Assembly: GCA_030407085.1 (NCBI GenBank) | Contig: CM059584.1 | Location: forward strand, 7,688,001 to 7,752,000 | Direction of reading: 5' to 3' | DNA: 64,000 nucleotides | DNA from: Trichopria drosophilae | Taxonomy: Eukaryota; Arthropoda; Insecta; Hymenoptera; Diapriidae | Shown here: piece by piece, positions 1 to 31,346 of the stretch | Numbering within the stretch: position 1 is the stretch's first letter | Layout: each line of letters starts with the position of its first letter | The notes under the pieces: generated by a model | Told to the model about the DNA's origin: nothing | The model's input: the letters and a program-made list of their open reading frames with translations, nothing else | Databases searched by the model: none | Made by a program: the position numbers and the translations under genes

Positions 1-116
1 TAATAGAGAAAAACTGGTTTCACAAGGAGTATATTTAGGTTACATTGATTACACATTTTCACCAGCCACAAGTAAAATAAATTTGAAGAATTTCTTCTTA
101 GCAATTAACAAATTAA

Positions 117-1035
117 ACCATTAAGTCCTGAATGGTAATTTTTTCACTATAGTTTTTAACGGTTGTATACGTATAAAAAAATGTTTAAACAGGCATATCT
201 GACGTAAAATTAACTTCTATTAGATATTTTAAAAAATTTAATCGTGAAAAACTATTTAGGATTATTTCGGAAAAAAAATACATTTTTCAAAGTGTTTTGT
301 TTCTTTATATGGTTTTTCCACATTGAAGTAATTTCTGAATTCTTGTTTGTGGTGAAGAAATCATATGCTCCGCTAAAATATCGGCTAAAACACGAAACAA
401 TCACACAAGGTCCAGAATTTTTTATTTAAAAAATTTAGAACAAAACGTTTTTAGAATTGTTCGAGGAATACGCTCCAATTTTGCCAGAATTTCTGAAACA
501 CTTTGTTCATTTTTTAAAATCCAAAATTTCTGAAAAACTGTAAGTCCTCAAACAAATTGCGAACAAATGTTGTGGCATTCTTTAAGTAATCCCAAAAACT
601 TTTTGTTTCGTAACATTTTTTACAAAAGTCTACAATTTTAAAATAAAAATTTCCTGAACCTTTCGCCGATTTTTTCGTGTTGTAACCACTATTTTTGATA
701 CTTTTTTCTTCTATTATCAAAGTGTCACTATGTACATTTTGAAGTTCCAATCTCGAGGACATGATTTCTCTACTTCAAACAGAAATTCTCAAATTATTTC
801 AATGCGAAAAAACAGTTCAAGAAAAAAACAATTTAAAAAAATATACGGTTTTTTGGCACTAGTTGTATATAGGTATTCAGGGTTGAATTTTTCGAACAAA
901 TCTAACAAAGGTACTGAAAGTTTATTTAATTTTACGTCAAATATGCCTCCTCGGACGTTTTTTAGAATCTTTTTTTACACGAAATACAATCGATGAAAAC
1001 TATAGTGAAAAAATGTCCATTTAGGACCTAATGGA
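117..1035. mobile_element. Foldback element with TTAA target sites (piggyBac-like, non-autonomous)
   Basis: The segment is one long imperfect palindrome. The left end reads ACCATTAAGTCCTGAATGG and the right end, reverse-complemented, reads TCCATTAGGTCCTAAATGG. Similarity between the arms continues inward for about 450 bp on each side. TTAA stands directly outside both ends (113-116 and 1036-1039), which is the target preference of piggyBac-type transposases. Open frames inside read through the arms and look fortuitous. No transposase is visible. Superfamily assignment is inferred from TTAA and the CC-type termini only. Confidence 0.65.
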
Positions 1036-1039
1036 TTAA

Positions 1040-3570
1040 ATATTTTCCAGCAAATTCATAAATCTTTTTTCTTGAATCTAGAAATTTTTTGTCATTGTAC
1101 AAAAATCTTTTTTATGAAAAAGTCAGTTAAATTCTGAAGCATCGTTTTGGAACGCAGAAGCGTTGAGAAGGTCAGGGCACAATAATAGAACAATAGGTTG
1201 TAGATCTTTGACGAGTACATTGAGAATTTAAATTGCTTCTCGAGTTCTATTTCTGTTCGTCTATTCTTAAGTAAATAACCCTTCCCAGAATGTATGAAAT
1301 GCAGTCGGTTTTGAAATGGTGTGCGAAAAATAAATTTAGAGCACTAATTAAATAGGATTATAATTGTATGGTTATACGAGATATAGTATCGTGTGAACCA
1401 AACTATTTTCAGATATATAGACTTTTTGTTAAGAAGATACTAAACTCAGCTGTAAACTTATATATTGTATTTTTAGTATATTTTACCTGATTTTTTAAAA
1501 TATATGATTTTTATTCTAAAATATCTTACAACACAATAGTAATAAATCCGCCATTTGTCTATTTTTCAAAATCAAGAAATCTTGTTTCTTATATTAATAC
1601 GACATTTTTGTTATTTATTTAATATCTATTAATATTGAAATAGTACAGTAATGTAAAATTCACCAAATTATTTTGCAAGTAAATTTTATTATTTGAATTT
1701 ATAAACTGTTTTACTGTTTGAACCGACGGAATATGAGTCCGCTATGCGAACGTTAGTTACTCTCCTTGCCGCTAGAAGTGGTAATGATTGGCGCAGTCTT
1801 GTTTCTCGCAAGCGTCAAAATCTCTGTCCATTGAATGATTGCGAAATCTTACGAACATGTACCATTACTTCGAAATCATTTTAAAGAGAATTATACTTGA
1901 TTGAAATCGTACTTAATCGTACTTAATCGTAAATATGAAATAATAAAATGTTAATATTAATAAACAATTTTTCTAATATTGTTATTTACTAAAGTAGATT
2001 AATTTAAATTTAATTTTCAAAGAAAGTTTTAATTTTCAGGTTCCATAGTGTAATTACGAGACCTATATTTGTACGCGCGACTTATTACATAATAATTTAT
2101 AATGAGTTTTTGCACGAACTTCAGGCCCTTGGATATTGCTCAGACACCAACGCGGTGTTTTAAGACCTTGAAGACTAAGATAATTGTTAACTTTCATTTG
2201 AGTTGCGTTGCTTTACGTGAACAATAATTTCTCAATAAATTGTTTTACACTCGCAACGAAACAATAGCACAATACCTTCACTATTAAAACTATTCGTATT
2301 GGATACTCGCAGATCGGACTGATTCAGTTCGATAATCGTTAATGCAGGTATTAGTAATGAAAAAATATTTAACTACCCATAAATTCGAAACATGTTGAAA
2401 GTAATTACGTTACGTGATTATTATCTTTTCATTTCTGTGTTAATACTTTTTTCATTGCACAAGACTATACAAATTTATGTATAGCTTCAAAATCCAACTG
2501 TAGAGTGACTATTTTTATATTATTTTATATAATTAGTATGATTTGCTGTATGGAATTAAATGTGATCCTGTTTGGTGTAATCGTAAGACTATGTCTTGCT
2601 TATTAAAGTTAATTTTTATTTTAAAAGCGTCTTGATTGGATTGAGAATATGAAACAATAAGAAAGGTGTTTTAGTTTAATTTATATAGTAATGAACAATG
2701 ATTTCGTTGACCTAGTACTAGATGTTACAATTCTCATTAAACGGAATCAAGGATGAATTAATTAACCTCAAATTCTGATTCATTAATAAGCCACTTGACT
2801 ACTCGAAATCTTGAATGACTTCTGCACCAAGAAAACGCACTTGTTTTATTAAATATTTTCGAAATGTCTCATTTTAATGCTTGATTTAATTAATACAGTT
2901 TATAATATCACAATTAAGGTCAGTAACGTTACATTAACAAAAAGTACTCCAAAAAATATTTATTAAAAATAGTTACTATCTTAAATATAAAATAGTATTG
3001 TACAGCAAACTTAATATATTAATTAACTCATAAAATTAGAAAATAATTAGTTGAAATCTAAACAATGTATTACAAATGAATGGCATGGAAAGAGCTGATT
3101 AAATTTTATCCTCGTATTGTTAAAATTAACGAATTTAATTTGCTTTAACAATCATGCGACATGTGAAAAGATACGATAATTAGTTGCAATTTTGGTTTAA
3201 TTCAGGTTTTTATTTATTAATTGTATCATGATATAATTGGAATGACAAAAAATAACAAATGTTTTCGGGATATCTTTTGCATTTGTTTTAAAAGTGTTCC
3301 AAAAAGAAAACAATTTTGGAAGATTTAAAAATTGTGCAGGAATATGCAAAAACGAACGAAAAATATTCAATATTCAATATACAAAAATATTCAAAACGAA
3401 AGAAAAATATTCATGAATCTAATCATTCTGCATTTAATTGTAAAGTAAATAACAACATTTAAATTTACTAAAATTGTAATAGAATTACAGGATTACGTAA
3501 TGTAATAACTGAAGATTTTTTCCTAACCTCAAATATATTATACTCGAGCCTTCGCGTCTAAATAATATTT
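1040..3570. other. AT-rich non-coding stretch, no gene recognised
   Basis: I see no splice-bounded open frame with family resemblance, no long palindrome and no clear transposon terminus. A short frame beginning with ATG at 1744 (MRTLVTLLAARS) ends before a GT in the phase needed by the first PLXDC-like exon, but its hydrophobic core is too short and the donor too weak to call it a signal-peptide exon. Confidence 0.4.
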
Positions 3571-3574
3571 AAAT

Positions 3575-3875
3575 ATGTGATAAGATATTAAAAATTCAAA
3601 ATGGCGGATCCAATATGGTGGATCAATTTTTAAAAACATTTTATTTTTTACAGAGCGTGATTTAACGTTTATTTCTTGTTCCCATAACCTAACATTTGAA
3701 CATTTATTGAAAATGTTTTAAAATGTTGTTGAGCATATTCCATCTCCCATTTTTAAAATTTGGCATCAGATTCGACCTCGTAATAGAAGATAAGTTCAAT
3801 AAAAATTATGTTTTTTAAAAACTCATCCGCCATATTTGATGAACCATTTTGAATATTAAATATCTGTATTTCTGT
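3575..3875. repeat. Short foldback carrying ATGGCGGATCC motifs
   Basis: The left arm (about 3580-3645, with AAAATGGCGGATCCAA) is matched by an inverted right arm (about 3815-3870, with a CCGCCATATTTGATGAACC stretch). The ATGGCGG/GGATCC core recurs at about 9965, 22565, 23480, 25430, 57270, 57490 and 60620, so this is one copy of a dispersed family. No target duplication could be placed. Confidence 0.5.
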
Positions 3876-4039
3876 TAATACCTTGAGACAATAATATTTT
3901 ATATTTATGTATCTATTTCTTCAGATTTTAACGAACTGAAATCCTGGTAAAATTCTTTTTTAGTATATGGAAGTTTGGTGTACAATGCATCGACTAAAAT
4001 TAATAAATCCGACTAAAGCAATTAGAATAAATCATCCAA

Positions 4040-5115
4040 TACCTACTTCACATACTTGAAGTAACTATTTTTGAAGCAGCTATTGAAATAAGTTACTAGA
4101 TACCGTCGTTTTCATGTGTACTAACTATTTTAAAATTTTACCAATTAAAATAACTAGAACTATTATGGAAACTACTACTAAAAATAATTTAAATACTATC
4201 TCTTTATAATTATTATATTTGGACCGATTTGCTTAAATTTTGTCGTATTTATACGCATTGAAATGGTCGCATTAATAAGTTAAATGTTTGAATTATAAGT
4301 TTTGTCTAAATTTCTTGATATTTTAAAAATATTCTTATTTAAATGTAATAAAAATCTACAACAAATCATTTACACGTTTATAAATATGCGAAGGAGATCG
4401 TTTGATACATATTACGATAGTTCAAGAACTTGCGAAAACAGATGATTGTAATGTAGCCCTCTATCGGAAAATAGTAGTATTAATACAGATTGAAAATATA
4501 TTAAAGACCATAAACACGGAGTAATCAAATGCTATTAATTACATTTTTTGGCTTAACAAAGTTGCAAAGAATAACATCCACCACTCTAACCTAACCTCAA
4601 AATTGGCATTGAAAATTAGTTTGAAGGTCAAACTTTAGTCGCTAGTTTGAAGTTTAAAAAAAAACTTTTAAAAATCACGATTTATATGTTAACTTTTATA
4701 CATCCTAAACATAAAAATGGTAAATAGAAAAATTTTCGGTTTGAAAAATAATATTATGAAACTTTATTACCTAACAATTTTCTTAAAGTTAATAATATTT
4801 CATATTTAGTAGTTAAGTTACACACATCTAAAACAATTCGTTTAACAATGCAGCTAATTAAATTCATAAGGTTCTTAGTTACATCCATAAATAGTTCCTC
4901 TGATTTTTAAAGTTATTAACTCAAATAAGAAGATAAAATAAAATTGACTATTTTTCTGTATAGTTATATATATAGTTATACATAAATACCTTAGTTATTT
5001 CTGTATTTAGTACTTTTTAGCTACTTTGTATATAGTTAGTATCAACGATTATTTTTTCCAATAATGATATATTTTTTAATAATATTGACATTCTTGCTAC
5101 TTAACAACTAAGGTT
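4040..5115. repeat. Repeat region saturated with TAACTATT/TAGTTA motifs
   Basis: Short variants of TAACTATTT and its complement AAATAGTTA recur throughout, in both orientations, for example at 4060-4200 and 4800-5060. The same motif fills 18095-18440 and 20100-20430, so these are probably members of one non-autonomous transposon family. Ends and target duplication are not resolved, and the stretch may hold two elements. Confidence 0.4.
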
Positions 5116-5159
5116 ACACCTAATTACACATAAATCGAAGAACAATACTTCTTTCGCGA

Positions 5160-5520
5160 ACTTCATTTTTGAATGATAATTCACTCTTTCAAGATTGAAA
5201 TTGAAAGGAGAGAAAATACACTCGTTCATAACACAGAGTCAATTCTCACTCCAAAAAACATAGAATGAACAGAATTTGAGGACGCTTTTTTCTGTACTTA
5301 ATCGATTGAGAATATTCTCTCATTTTATTGGAATTAAACTTCACTCTTTATGGAGTGAAAATTGAGACACTCTGGTGAAAGACTTGATCACTCTTATCAT
5401 TCTGCAAGGAGTGAAAACTCTCTCTTAAAGAGTGACAATTCTCTCTTTCATTAGAGTTATCCAATTTTCAGTTCATAATGAGTGAATTTTCACTCTAAAA
5501 AATTTCGAGCGTACATCACA
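5160..5520. repeat. Repeat element saturated with CACTCTTT/AAAGAGTGA motifs
   Basis: More than ten variants of the pair CACTCTTT and GAGTGAAAA occur within 360 bp, on both strands, giving many possible hairpins. The ends are weakly inverted: a Cg-CGAAcTT...GA-TG(A) pattern is seen at each side. It contains no coding frame. It is probably a motif-saturated MITE like those at 18-20 kb and 51-52 kb. Confidence 0.45.
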
Positions 5521-5559
5521 CTAATAAGTTCGTTCAACACGAATGAAGGGTCGGTCTTA

Positions 5560-6000
5560 AATGAAAAAATAATCTAGCCCCGACTACCTAGTTAATTCCA
5601 CGTTGTTGCTAGTTAGCAATTTTCCATTAGCCGGGAAAAAGAATACGGCAATTTAAAACTTGTTTCATCACCAGTACGATGTGCATGACATGGCGGAAAC
5701 GGCGTCGGTAAAATTAACGTTAATTGAACTAAAGAGTGTGTTACTCTGCTACACGAAACGAAAATCCGTCTCGTAACTTATTAGTCGTGCAAATGACCTC
5801 GTACCGCATCTCTTTAAGGAATGAGTCGTAACCCACAGGCCTTACATTTGCGAACCGATAATCGTCCTTGAACAGTTCAGAATATGCACAGTTTGCTATT
5901 CCATTAATGATCAAATGCCAGGCACGTCACCACAGCTTCTAATTACAGCATGATAATTAGGCCTGCGCTTCATTTTACTACGACTAAGTTGTAGGATCCG
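5560..6000. promoter_or_regulatory. GC-richer unique stretch, candidate conserved regulatory DNA
   Basis: This block is visibly less AT-rich than its surroundings. It lacks inverted repeats and long frames and has a complex, non-repetitive composition, including homeodomain-type TAATTA cores near 5940-5960. It lies about 4.5 kb upstream of the first recognised PLXDC-like exon. A conserved enhancer or an unrecognised non-coding exon of that gene is possible. This rests on texture alone. Confidence 0.2.
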
Positions 6001-7380
6001 GCTACGTTTAGTATTGGCTAAAATCTAGTCAAAAAATAGTAGCGAACAATTTGTATAAATTTCTGTGACATCTGTCGTTTCATTTTTTACAACTTACTCG
6101 AGAAATTAATATCAACTTTGAATCTAAACTGATGAGATTTACAAAAATCTGATGATCTCAAAAATGATCGAGATTGAACGAATTTAGGTCGAAAAAGAAA
6201 TCATTTTTGGAACTAAATAAATTTAATTTATTTATTAAAAAAAAGTGTTCTATCGCTGAATCGAACTACACGTTAAAACAAGTCTTTAAGCCTAAAAGTT
6301 AATTTAATTTAAGAAAATTGGTGAAAATATCGAACTAAAATTTCGTCTTACGCGATTTAAAATGAATAACTAATTGTAAAAATTTCATTTTTATGTGTAT
6401 TTTTATTATTTATTCAAGAACAAACTTAAATAGATCAAGAGCAGATATATAAATTTTGTTTACAACGCATATAAATTTTATAAAACCTTATACAAATAAA
6501 GTAACTCAGATTGTATAAATTAGTTGAGTAAAAATTTGGCAACCATGTTGCAGCGTATGCTACTGCTGCTAACCGTTAGTTAAATATTTCCACGCGACAC
6601 CAAAATTCCTCAATATTTTATTTTTTTATTACTAATTATCGTATTAATTGACGACGCCTTGTGTGCGTCATTACACGTCATAGGTGACGCCTATCGCTTA
6701 CGTGTTATTTGACTAATGGTCAGTCAAACAAAGGAGGTAAATAGTAAAAATAGAAAAGTAATTTACGATGATTAGTTTGAAATTGTTACCAATTGAAAGG
6801 AATATTTGTAACAATGAGAAACGGCGAGAAATCAATAAATGTTGACCGAGTAAGAGTGTTAAAAAGTGGAACTTAAACAAACTTTCTAGAAAGCATGCAA
6901 ATAATTGTATGCAACATGAAGATATTTAATATTTAATTGACATAATGTCAACCATCCCATTCTGCCAACTTTTGTTACTAGGGTATTCGTTGGATATCGT
7001 AGAGATATCTGGGATATTCTGGATGGAACGAGGCCATTACCAGGATATTCACGAAATACCTTCCCTGTACGGGCTAAATCTATTGGAGGATGTTTTAACG
7101 TGATTAAAAATTACAAGTACTTCGAATCATCAGCAAAAATTCTCATAAAAATACAAATGAAATTGTTTTGGAACTTGTCTTATTAATTGCAATTATGTGC
7201 TTGAACTCAGAATTTTGACATCTCGATTCTAACGATCCCTGACATTTCACTACGTAGAACCACCTTAAAGAAATACATCCAGTACAATAATTAGAATCTT
7301 TAACCAAATTTGACACAATAGAAACATTTCCATCGTGAAAATACACCACAAAGAAGGCATTCTCTTTTGTATTTGAAGGA
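6001..7380. other. AT-rich stretch, nothing recognised
   Basis: No coding frame, long palindrome or transposon end could be supported. A short segment at 6640-6710 has several TGACG/CGTCA cores close together, which could be CREB/ATF-type sites or chance. Confidence 0.35.
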
Positions 7381-8070
7381 AATCATATGACAGACATTTA
7401 GCAGCTGATAATCACTTCAGAAAACAGAACAAAGAAGGTCAATTATCGATATAATTTACCAGTTGACATCAGACTTGTTGTCTCTCATAATGTACTAACT
7501 GATGTCTAAGGTTGAAATTTCATTTTTGACAATAGAACCTAACTTCAATCTGATCCTTGAACAGTTCATGTTGAGCTCAGACAAAAAAGAAATTTCCAGA
7601 CTGTTCGAAGGCCACTGAGATTCAAATGCTGGATGACATGTTTGAACATGGATGTACGAGCAAAGCGTTAGTGGAATCAATTCGCATTACACTCTGAAAC
7701 GGACAACCTATCGTTTGTGCCTCGATGATTCCATGGCCTCAAGGACACTGGACAATCCACCTCAGGCCAATGGAATGCAAGCGACAGTAAATGATCGTCG
7801 CTTCGCTATGTGCGAGGACATTGCCCCCAGCTCTTAATGAGCTCGCGAATTCATCGGTTAGTATATGACATAGCCGTCGTGCCATTTGCAGCCATAGCCG
7901 TGACTTTCGTCTGTCGATCCCAATTGCTGCCAGTTGCACTCGTTCACAGCTGATAGCACCAAGGGCCGTTTCCGTAACTCGTTGCAGGTGCGTTTCATTG
8001 TCTATGCGACGGCTTGCCATAACGGGAGATATCAGTGTCCAAATGTGAATATGGTCAAAATAGAACATTC
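7381..8070. other. GC-richer segment with broken overlapping frames, possible gene relic
   Basis: Frames of 60 to 109 codons occur on both strands (plus 7652-7837; minus 7495-7680 and 7739-8068), and the composition is more complex than the neighbouring AT-rich DNA. I could not match any frame to a family. Stops interrupt every frame, so a decayed gene or transposon is more likely than a live gene. Confidence 0.25.
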
Positions 8071-10466
8071 ATTGTAGGATATTTCTCACATTTTTCTAGT
8101 TATCAATTTACTTCCACCACTTGAAGTCAAATTTGAAGAAAGAAACAAATTAGATATATGTCATTGATATCTGGAATGTATTAAGAAAGTTTGAGCTAAA
8201 TTGAGACGTGTCTATGTTGACAAATTGGCGAAGTACAGTAGACCCCCACCTATATTTCGATCCGACAAACAATGTAATCCTTCAACCCCACTTTGACAAA
8301 ATTCATTTGTTACACTAAGCCTATGAGTAATTGTCTGACTGTAAAAACTGAGAATCACATGATGAGGAGAGAGGAAACCGAAGAGGCTTCTATGTATTTG
8401 GACCAGAAAGAATTCAAATTTGGACGAGAATATGAAATAGGATGACTTATCGTCGACAATATCCATCCGCTTTCGTCTTTACGGCTAAAGTTTCAATTTT
8501 CAATCTAATCAATCTTAATATAATCTTATGATCACCAAATCCTGACTATTTTGTCAATTGTTTTATGGAAATGCATTTGAAAATAATGCACTTACGTATA
8601 AACGAAAGATGTCGATTGCATATTGATCAGTGTTCATTAACGTGGGCTCTCATAGGGGTGGTTTAGAACCCCTATAACCTTACTACTATACTATAATGCA
8701 TATTGATCCAACTCAAAAATCAATAAGTCATTGCGTATGAAGCTCAAATTGTTGCTCCACTGAACAATAATGAATGGTATTCATTTCGTTTCATTTCCAT
8801 CTTGATTCACTAAAGTAAAAAAGGGAGGAGGGGGGGGGGGTGGTTGCAATCTTTTAATCGTGTATATCTTGAAGCTGACTTTTGTTCCGAACGATATCAA
8901 TGCTTTACTTTTTCACGATTCTAATAAATACAGTTAACTTTCGTAACCCCATGACCTCAGATACTGATCAAAGACTTCTCGTAAAGAAATAAGCTCCCGT
9001 ACCTAGAAATAGTTTCGAAATAAATTTTCAACATTTAAAGAAACGAATAATATAACATTTTCTAAATATAATCATAAATGTAATGCAGTATCTAGAATAT
9101 CGATATTTTTTTATATCATTATGTCGTAATCAATAAATCTCTATCGTTATGGCTCGCGGTCTCGCGACATTGAAACGTGTTCCTTTCGCAGCAGCTACAG
9201 GGATAACGGGTTTCTCTTTTCCTCGTACATCGAAGAACTGAATATTTTTCCACGAGGAATTTTCAACACTACCGACATCGACAGGAGCATTAGCGTTTAA
9301 AAAGTACACGAACCTAGCAGAAAATGAAACCAGTTTTTGGTCAGTTTCCGTCCAGTTTACTTATTTTTCAGACTAAGAGTACACGGAAACTGGACGCAAT
9401 CTTGCGAAAAAAAAAACTTGAAAGGATTCTATCTGGGAATTCACAAGATATTTCTTGCAGATGTTTCTAGAGTATTTGATTTAATGTCAGGGTTTATGAA
9501 ATTGGTCCAGGGTCAACATTTTCTTTGTCGTCAATGAGACTTCTGCGAATGTAATAAAATCAGAAGAAAACGAAAATTCCAAGGAAAAATTCGGTCTCTT
9601 ACTTTATTGTGGGTGTTATTATTTCTAATCAAACCTTATTTCAAGAAAATTTTTCATGCAAATAAGGGTTTTTAGTACAAGTTATGCAAGACTGTCTTTA
9701 AATAATTCGAAGCAACATTTATATTTTTATGTATTAATAAAATCCACTGAATAATATGATGAAAAACCTATAGAGGATCAATATAAATTATTTCCCAAGA
9801 CGATAGATGGCAGTCTGACCCAAAATTGATGTGGCAAGTCGTTTCTTTCAAGTGCACTGCCCAGCAACTTCTCAGCAACATTTATTGAACTTAGAACTTA
9901 GAATATGACAAATATTTTTACATCGCTTATTACAAATTCGAAAATCATCTTTGAGGAATTAAAAATGGTGGATCCAATATGGTGGACACTAATTCTAAAA
10001 ACAAAGAGAAGTTCGCGGAAAAGTGTATAAGAACATACATAAAATGCGTCCTTCATTCACTCACGTCGCACGACAAGAGGGTAAGGACCTCGGAGACGAC
10101 CCGCTGCACCTATTACTTAATACTAACTCGGCAAAAGTGGAACGCACCTTCGCCACTCGAGCGTATGTCTATATATACGTAGCTACGTCGGAATGGCAAT
10201 TTCGTCGTGCATATCATTTTGAACCACTTTTATTCTCGACTTATAGACGTAGAAGCAGTTTTCTTTTACGACTCTGCATGCGCCATTTTATTCGAACACA
10301 GTCATATTGTAATTGCCAAATTGGAGCTGCATTGCGATTTTTGTGAATTTCAGGGACATTAGCCTATTTCTATTACGTGACGTTAACGTCAAATCATTGT
10401 TATATAAAAAATTTAATTTTATTATCAAAAACGTAAATAACGTAAACTTGATTTTATTTGTTGCAG
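8071..10466. other. Non-coding region upstream of the first recognised PLXDC-like exon
   Basis: It holds a G-rich run near 8821-8842, an isolated pogo-type terminus (TACAGTAGACC) at 8234 with no partner end, and one ATGGTGGATCC repeat copy at 9965. The stretch 9980-10330 is less AT-rich and has overlapping frames without recognisable content. The upstream exon of the PLXDC-like gene, which should encode a signal peptide and end in phase 1, was not identified here. Confidence 0.35.
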
Positions 10467-28701
<18,235 letters not shown>

Positions 28702-29975
28702 CGGGATGAATCAACGAATATGAACAGTGATAAATTTCGCTGTTGAAAAAAAAAATCGGACCAAACTTCCTACTATATGTAATTGTGTACCACATCCGTG
28801 GCAAGTTTGGGCTCCGTCCGAAAATCAACGTGCGTTGATAAATACCGTAACGGGTTACGAGTTCTGGATCACGATCAAAGCTACAAGAGTCGTCGGGGAC
28901 GATGGACACGCGATCGATGTCGACGACAATCACGATCCACAGTGCCTTTTCGGTCCCGATCGAACGTTGCCTCAACGTCGGGAGGATGCTTCGACGAAGA
29001 TCCGTCTTTACCGATAATGTGATCTAAGCGGCGTGCGGTTTATTTTGTTATATTGTTTAAGAATTCGTTTTTATATCGTTAGAAGAAAATTAATGTAATT
29101 GTATTATATATTTTAAAAAAAACATTTGGTTCTCCAGCATATAGATTTCTCGAAATCGTGGGTTTTATGTTTCTTTTTTTTTGTTCGTCTCTAGACAACA
29201 TAAAGTTCATTTTAAATTTGGATCAGATTCGAGTTAGAATCAGTGTTCTTATATTGATCGATTTTTTTTTGTGAAGAAACGTTTGATTGTAGTTTCTTAC
29301 TAGTATAGTGATTTCGATGAAAATTGTAAGCAAATTTTTTATCGATGGTTGGTAACGTTGAAGGAACTCTTTTCAAGTGCAATATTCCGCCCTGGAGCGG
29401 TCTGTGGTATCGAGGGTGCATCAAAATCACTTTCGAGAAACACTGGTCGATATTTACACACTTCTTTTGAATCTTCGGCGCGAAGAACTTGAATAACTGT
29501 CGGAAAACATCGTCGTGTCTTAATTGTATATAGTAGCCTTCACTTTTGTAAACGAGTACTATTATTTTTATCTAATTGTAAGTCCGTAATGCGAGCGGTG
29601 CCAAACGCTGTAATTGTCTGATTATGTATCGCGAACGAATTCGCACATTCGAGTTGCGAACGCTACTTCTCGAATTTAAACCTTTTTTACATTTTGAACT
29701 TTTCTCACGCTCACATGTCATTCGCGATTGCGGTTGTATAAATATTATAAATAGAATGTATACGATTTTTATTTAACGAACCTTCGGTGTCGCAGGTGCA
29801 TTTCGGATCGACGACCGTTTTTTTTTTACAAGCAACACCGATACATAAATTTCGATACTAACGAGGCACGCTTAGATGAAGAAATTCAGTAAGAGTTCGT
29901 GGATAAGGTTTATGTAATATTACATGTACGTTTAATCGATAGTTTGTGATAATAAATATTTGAAATATTCACAAA
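28702..29975 (+). other. 3' UTR of the PLXDC-like gene
   Basis: From the TGA the sequence runs without a recognised splice site or repeat to an AATAAA at 29951-29956, the first canonical polyadenylation signal downstream. The 1.25-kb stretch is less repetitive and more GC-rich in its first 300 bases than the introns. Frames at 28727-29022 are short and lack recognisable content. Confidence 0.55.
29951..29956 (+). promoter_or_regulatory. Polyadenylation signal AATAAA
   Basis: It is a canonical hexamer followed 30-40 bases later by a T-rich stretch (TGTGTTTCTTCTTTC), which fits a cleavage site near 29975 for the PLXDC-like transcript. Confidence 0.5.
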
Positions 29976-30186
29976 TATGTGTTTCTTCTTTCTCTACAGC
30001 CGAAACTACAGGCAAAGGACCAGGCAGGATCCAGGTAATAAATAATAAAATATGATTATTTTTTATGTGTTGTGTCTTTTTAACTTTAGATGATTGTAAT
30101 TAAAACATTTTAGAATCTAATTATATTGTTTTCAATAAATTACAAATAAAATGGTAGATTTATGTCATAAAATGATATGAACATGA

Positions 30187-30880
30187 AAAACGGAAGATTT
30201 TGTTTCTAATGGCATATTTTTCTTCTTATTTTAGACACAAAAAAAAAATATACGTGTTTTTTTATTTTAATATGATATTTAAAATTTTCGAGTTATGATT
30301 TTTCAAAAAAACCGATACAATATACAAAAAATATTCGAAGGGATGAAAGTTTCGTACTTGGCTCAGCTTTACGATGAAGTAAATTAAAATTCCAAAATTG
30401 AATTTTCAATACGTATAATTGTTAATTTTTATAAAGAAATTCATTTTTTATTTAATTATTTTTTAATTCGATAAGTTCTTAAACTACCACTATGAAATTT
30501 TTACAGTATCTTCTACATAGTTAAATAAAGAATTTTAGTGAAAAAAAGTAAAAAAAATCATATCCAACTTTAAAAAAAATGAATTTGTTTGTAAAAATTA
30601 ACAATTATACGTATTGAAAATTCAATTTTGGAATTTTAATTTACTTCATCGTAAAGCTGAGCCAAATACGAAACTTTCATCCCTTAGAATATTTGTTGTA
30701 TATTGTATCGGTTTTGAGTTATAGGCAGTTGAAAATAGAGCGTTTTTATAACATCTAGAACTTTGAAAAATTACAACTCAAAAATTTCAAAAAACATATT
30801 GAAAAAAAAAACACGTACATTTTATTTTTGTGTCTAGAATAAGATAGAAAATATGCCATTGGAAAAAAAATCTTGACGTG
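30187..30880. repeat. Foldback with about 280-bp arms
   Basis: The left arm (AAGATTTTGTTTCTAATGG through GATGAAAGTTTCGTA to ATTTCATTTTTT at 30435) is inverted from about 30575 to 30880. The most conserved inner part includes AAGCTGAGCCAAATACGAAA on one strand. The loop is about 140 bp, AT-rich. No coding content or target duplication. Confidence 0.7.
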
Positions 30881-31204
30881 GAATGACCCATATGTATTAT
30901 TATAATAGCATTACAAATGAAATTTTTGTTAAATAAATTTTCTATTCATTCTAAACATAAAATCCAAAAACTATCTATAATTATTTAGTACCGACAGTAA
31001 GCTTGGACTAACTTGGACCCAAAAGTTCTGGCACATCTAAATTTATATTGTTTTCGTGATGCCATACGATTATTTTTAGACCAAAGAGAAAAAAATCTGT
31101 CGAGGAATTTTAAATAAATTAAATTTTTCTGTTTTTTTTGGAGGTTATTGTACACAGTTTTATTAATAAGTAAACATTTATTGCAAAATGGCCGTTACAC
31201 TTCT

Positions 31205-31290
31205 AAAATTGATGTCCTATAACGAACAGTTTCAAGCCCAACGTTTCGACTTTTCTTCAAGTCCTCATCAGAGGTGTCAATTTATAAATT
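31205..31290 (-). ncRNA. Hammerhead-like ribozyme core, inverted terminal copy
   Basis: On the minus strand CUGAUGA (31271-31265) is followed by GGACUUGAAGAAAAGUC and then GAAA (31247-31244). GACUU pairs with AAGUC. Flanking AAAUUGA (upstream) and UCAAUUU (downstream) are perfectly complementary and could form stem I, with CCU/AGG next to the core. One extra G before the stem II helix and an unclear stem III and cleavage site are reasons for caution. Penelope-like elements are known to carry hammerhead motifs in their terminal repeats. Confidence 0.55.
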
Positions 31291-31346
31291 AAACAAAAAT
31301 ACAAAAATTAATTAAATAAATAAAAATATAACATAAACACAATTAA

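Noticed and set aside
1744..1780. Possible signal-peptide exon MRTLVTLLAARS for the PLXDC-like gene
   Set aside because: Phase fits, but the hydrophobic core is only about eight residues, the donor GTAATG is weak, and it lies 8.7 kb away with no other support.
8234..8270. TACAGTAGACCCCCACC as a pogo-type MITE start
   Set aside because: No inverted partner end and no internal motif repeats found within 1 kb.
28727..29022. Overlapping 79- and 96-codon frames after the PLXDC-like stop codon
   Set aside because: They lie in the 3' UTR, overlap each other, and have no recognisable content.
30000..30033. Small exon-like segment between CTACAG and GTAATA just after the PLXDC-like 3' UTR
   Set aside because: Very short, after a polyadenylation signal, with no frame or family support.
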